Positions 61,872-64,000 of a DNA stretch of 64,000 nt are shown one piece after another; the first letter of the stretch is position 1; each line of letters begins with the position of its first letter. The position numbers were made by a program, and so were the translations under genes. This DNA is from Dokdonella_A soli (GTDB taxonomy: Bacteria > Pseudomonadota > Gammaproteobacteria > Xanthomonadales > Rhodanobacteraceae). The notes under the pieces are model-generated. The model was not told the origin of the DNA, searched no databases, and saw only the letters and a list, made by a program, of their open reading frames with translations. The stretch lies in contig NZ_BAAAEU010000024.1 of the NCBI RefSeq assembly GCF_039523175.1, forward strand, positions 62,001-126,000, read 5' to 3'.

Positions 61872-62117
61872 TCAAACGTGTTCCGTATGAAGATTGTTGT
61901 AGAGCGCGAGCATGGACCATGCCATCACGAGCACGGCGAAGCCAGCCGCGCAGATGCGGTTGACGTGGGCGTCAAGAAGGCGGCCGTGCGGGTAGCGCCC
62001 CGCCGTCATCAGCAGAAGCGCGTAACGCCCGAGGTTGAACAGCACGATGTTCCAGACGAAAGCGATGAAAACCGCTTTCAAGGCGGCGGCGACAGCGTCG
62101 ATCGCTTCCGACAACAT
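61872..62117 (-). CDS. small membrane protein between fabH and fabD
   Basis: An 81-residue protein with two hydrophobic helices (about 9-37 and 55-75) joined by a basic loop (AGRYPHGRLLDAHVNR). I do not recognise it. It fits tightly between the fabH stop (15 bp before) and fabD (1 bp after its stop), in the same direction, which favours a real gene. The ATG has no good ribosome site. Confidence 0.55.
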   Translation of the reverse strand: MLSEAIDAVAAALKAVFIAFVWNIVLFNLGRYALLLMTAGRYPHGRLLDAHVNRICAAGFAVLVMAWSMLALYNNLHTEHV

Positions 62118-62132
62118 CGCCGCAGCAGCCGG

Positions 62133-63104
62133 TCAGTATTTCAACAACGCCGACGACCAGGTAAAGCCGCCGCCGAACGCTTCCAGCAACAGCGTCTGCC
62201 CGCGCTTCACCTTGCCCGAGCGCACCGCTTCGTCGAGCGCGAGTGGCACCGAGCCGGATGAGGTGTTGCCATGGCGGTCGACGGTCACGATCACGCGCTC
62301 CATCGACAGCTTCAGGCGCTTCGCGGTCGCCTCGATGATGCGCAGGTTGGCCTGGTGCGGAATCAGCCAGTCGATGTCGGATTCGTGCATGCCGGCCGCC
62401 TCGAGCGTCTCCTCGACGATGCGGTCGAGCGTCTTCACCGCGACCTTGAACACCTCGTTGCCGGTCATCAGCACGCGCACGCCGGCGTTCGGCTCACCGA
62501 GCTGGAAGCCGGCGGAAACGCCGACCGGGTTGTACAGAAGATGCTTGTAGGCGCCGTCCGCGTGCAACTTGGTGGTGATGATGCCGGGTTCGCTCGAGGC
62601 TTCCAGCACGACCGCGCCGGCACCGTCGCCGAACAGCACGCAGGTGGAGCGATCGCTCCAATCGAGCATGCGCGTCAGTGTCTCGGCGCCGACGACGAGC
62701 GCCTTCTTCGCCTGGCCGCTGCGGATGAACTGGTCGGCCACGCCGAGCGCGTACATGAAGCCCGAGCAGGCGGCATTGACGTCGAACGCGGCGCAGCCGT
62801 TCGCGCCGAGGCGGTGCTGCAGCAGGCAGGCGGTCGAGGGAAAGATGATGTCCGGCGTGGTCGTGCCGAGCACGATCAGGTCGAGGTCCGAACCCTTGAT
62901 GCCGGCCGCGTCGAGCGCGTGGGTGGCCGCGTAGAAGGCCAGATCGCCGGTGGTCTCGCCGTCCGCGGCCATGCGCCGCTCGCGGATGCCGGTGCGCGAG
63001 GCGATCCACTCGTCGGTGGTGTCGACGCGCTTCTCGAGGTCGGCGTTGGTGACGATTTTCTCCGGCAGGTAACTGCCGGTGCCGGCGATGCGTGAGTAGA
63101 TCAG
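62133..63104 (-). CDS. fabH: beta-ketoacyl-ACP synthase III, apparently with a CTG start
   Basis: Starts fatty-acid chains by joining acetyl-CoA and malonyl-ACP; 323 residues. The catalytic triad is Cys in NAACSGF, His in IPHQANLR and Asn in RHGNTSS. The protein should begin near IYSRIAGTGSYLPEKIVTN. No ATG, GTG or TTG lies there in frame; a CTG at 63104 with GGGGAA six bases upstream gives the family length. The nearest standard start in frame (TTG 63218) would add 38 basic, unrelated residues. plsX, which precedes fabH in E. coli, is absent between rpmF and fabH. Confidence 0.92.
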   Translation of the reverse strand: MIYSRIAGTGSYLPEKIVTNADLEKRVDTTDEWIASRTGIRERRMAADGETTGDLAFYAATHALDAAGIKGSDLDLIVLGTTTPDIIFPSTACLLQHRLGANGCAAFDVNAACSGFMYALGVADQFIRSGQAKKALVVGAETLTRMLDWSDRSTCVLFGDGAGAVVLEASSEPGIITTKLHADGAYKHLLYNPVGVSAGFQLGEPNAGVRVLMTGNEVFKVAVKTLDRIVEETLEAAGMHESDIDWLIPHQANLRIIEATAKRLKLSMERVIVTVDRHGNTSSGSVPLALDEAVRSGKVKRGQTLLLEAFGGGFTWSSALLKY

Positions 63105-63296
63105 GGTCGTTCCCCGGTCGATGTTTGCGGAATCAGGCGACGAACGCCTGACTCGTCCTGACGCCCGCCGCGCTGCGGTGGGCGGTGCCGCCAAGCCTCG
63201 CCTTCCCGGCTTCGCCAAGCGACCATGCCGCGGATGTCCCTCCCGCGGCCTTCATCCGGGCGCGATGCCTTGCGGGGCGTCGCGCAACCGAAGGAC

Positions 63297-63491
63297 TCAG
63301 TCTTCGTTGCGAGCCTGCGTCTTCGACTCGATGACCTTCTTGCCGCGGTAGTAGCCGTCCTTGGTGACGTGGTGGCGAATATGCACCTCGCCCGAGGTCG
63401 GATCGGTCGACAGCTGCTTGGCGGTCAGCGCGTCGTGGGAACGGCGCATGCCGCGCGTGGAAGGGGTTTTGCGACTCTTGGCAACAGCCAT
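63297..63491 (-). CDS. rpmF: 50S ribosomal protein L32
   Basis: A 64-residue ribosomal protein. MAVAKSRKTPSTRGMRRSHD and HHVTKDGYYRGKKVI are diagnostic. It lies between yceD and fabH, the conserved bacterial arrangement that ties ribosome and lipid synthesis. Confidence 0.97.
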   Translation of the reverse strand: MAVAKSRKTPSTRGMRRSHDALTAKQLSTDPTSGEVHIRHHVTKDGYYRGKKVIESKTQARNED

Positions 63492-63533
63492 GACACTCTC
63501 CGGTTGTGGTCCGCATTGTGCTGCGAACCGCTT

Positions 63534-64000
63534 TCAATGTTTTTTCAGCGTCCCGAGCACCGCAAACGGGCTGGTCGGCTTGGTATCGGACGGCACCTCG
63601 TCGTCCGAACGGTCACTCCACTCCAGCGGAGCGCCAGGCTTCAGCGGCACCACCGGCAACGCGAGAATCAGTTCATCCTCGATCACATCGGCGATCACCA
63701 GTTCACCCTCCGGCACGAGCAACGGCTCGTAACCCGGCGGCAGCGAAGCTTCTTCGCTTTCGTCCGCGATCAACCCGAGACGCTGGTCGATCGACACACG
63801 ATAAACGAAGGGCTCCAGTGTACGCTGGCAGAGCAGCGGCAATCCCGCCTCCACGCGCAGCGCGAGGTAGGAGACACCGAGCCCGTCCTTGCCGAATTCG
63901 ACCGCATAGTGCGCCTCGCCCTCATCCGAGACGAGGCTTCCGCGCAAACGATGCATCGAGGCCAGCGGCAGCACACCATCGAATGTGCGCCGCGCCTGCA
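63534..64000 (-). CDS. yceD: DUF177 (YceD) protein, 5' end beyond window
   Basis: A partial gene that enters from the right edge; about 155 codons are visible. The segment QARRTFDGVLPLASMHRLRG and the acidic central ADVIEDELILALPVVP match YceD, a protein linked to 23S rRNA maturation. The frame remains open through base 64000, so the internal ATG at 63974 is not the true start. It precedes rpmF, as in most proteobacteria. Confidence 0.9.
   Translation of the reverse strand, partial: QARRTFDGVLPLASMHRLRGSLVSDEGEAHYAVEFGKDGLGVSYLALRVEAGLPLLCQRTLEPFVYRVSIDQRLGLIADESEEASLPPGYEPLLVPEGELVIADVIEDELILALPVVPLKPGAPLEWSDRSDDEVPSDTKPTSPFAVLGTLKKH

Overview
The window is chromosomal DNA of a high-GC gammaproteobacterium, most likely order Xanthomonadales (Lysobacterales) and perhaps near Rhodanobacteraceae. 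The main evidence is an arginine cluster of the Xanthomonas type: N-acetylornithine transcarbamylase, argininosuccinate synthase, N-acetylcitrulline deacetylase, a fused acetylglutamate synthase/kinase, argC and argH. A pilZ gene beside holB and several families of REP-like hairpin repeats fit this placement. No insertion sequence, prophage, CRISPR array or rRNA operon was seen. There is one tRNA, tRNA-Pro(CGG).

Layout. 1-4.8 kb: orn (cut by the left edge), sbcB, a repeat-rich gap, a serine beta-lactamase-like hydrolase and a DUF2461 gene. 4.85-5.03 kb: a remnant of an AaeA-like efflux adaptor. 5.2-23.3 kb: the most distinctive locus. It encodes a membrane adaptor, a MacB-type ATPase, five consecutive ~800-residue FtsX/MacB permeases with duplicated halves, a second divergent ATPase, a sigma54-dependent response regulator and its NtrY-like histidine kinase, all on the plus strand. 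A near-consensus -24/-12 sigma54 promoter and an upstream dyad precede the first gene. The simplest reading is a self-contained envelope-stress or export module in which the kinase and enhancer-binding protein switch on their own multi-permease ABC system. The substrate is unknown and no outer-membrane channel gene is linked. 23.4-31.7 kb: an MFS carrier, an EpmA lysyltransferase fused to a DUF559 nuclease-like domain through translated repeats, ligA, a TPR-like gene and an atypical histidine-ammonia-lyase-family enzyme. 31.7-38.2 kb: hisS, tRNA-Pro, a KirBac-like channel, a small unknown gene, and a divergent PIG-L deacetylase/GT2 synthase pair.

38.2-46.7 kb (minus strand): the arginine operon argF'-argG-argE'-argB-argC-proS-argH, with a short ProS inserted and a candidate attenuator in its leader. 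47-49.7 kb: a glycine-zipper envelope protein, cysS and sufE. 49.7-64 kb (minus strand): the fatty-acid/cell-wall/replication superoperon yceD-rpmF-fabH-(small membrane protein)-fabD, an insert of arsR-SRPBCC, a decayed DUF899 gene and a lipoprotein, then fabG-acpP-fabF-pabB-mltG-tmk-holB-pilZ-panE and a membrane protein.

Most long antisense open frames are artefacts of the high GC content. Functional calls rest on motifs and remembered family sequences; no database search was run.
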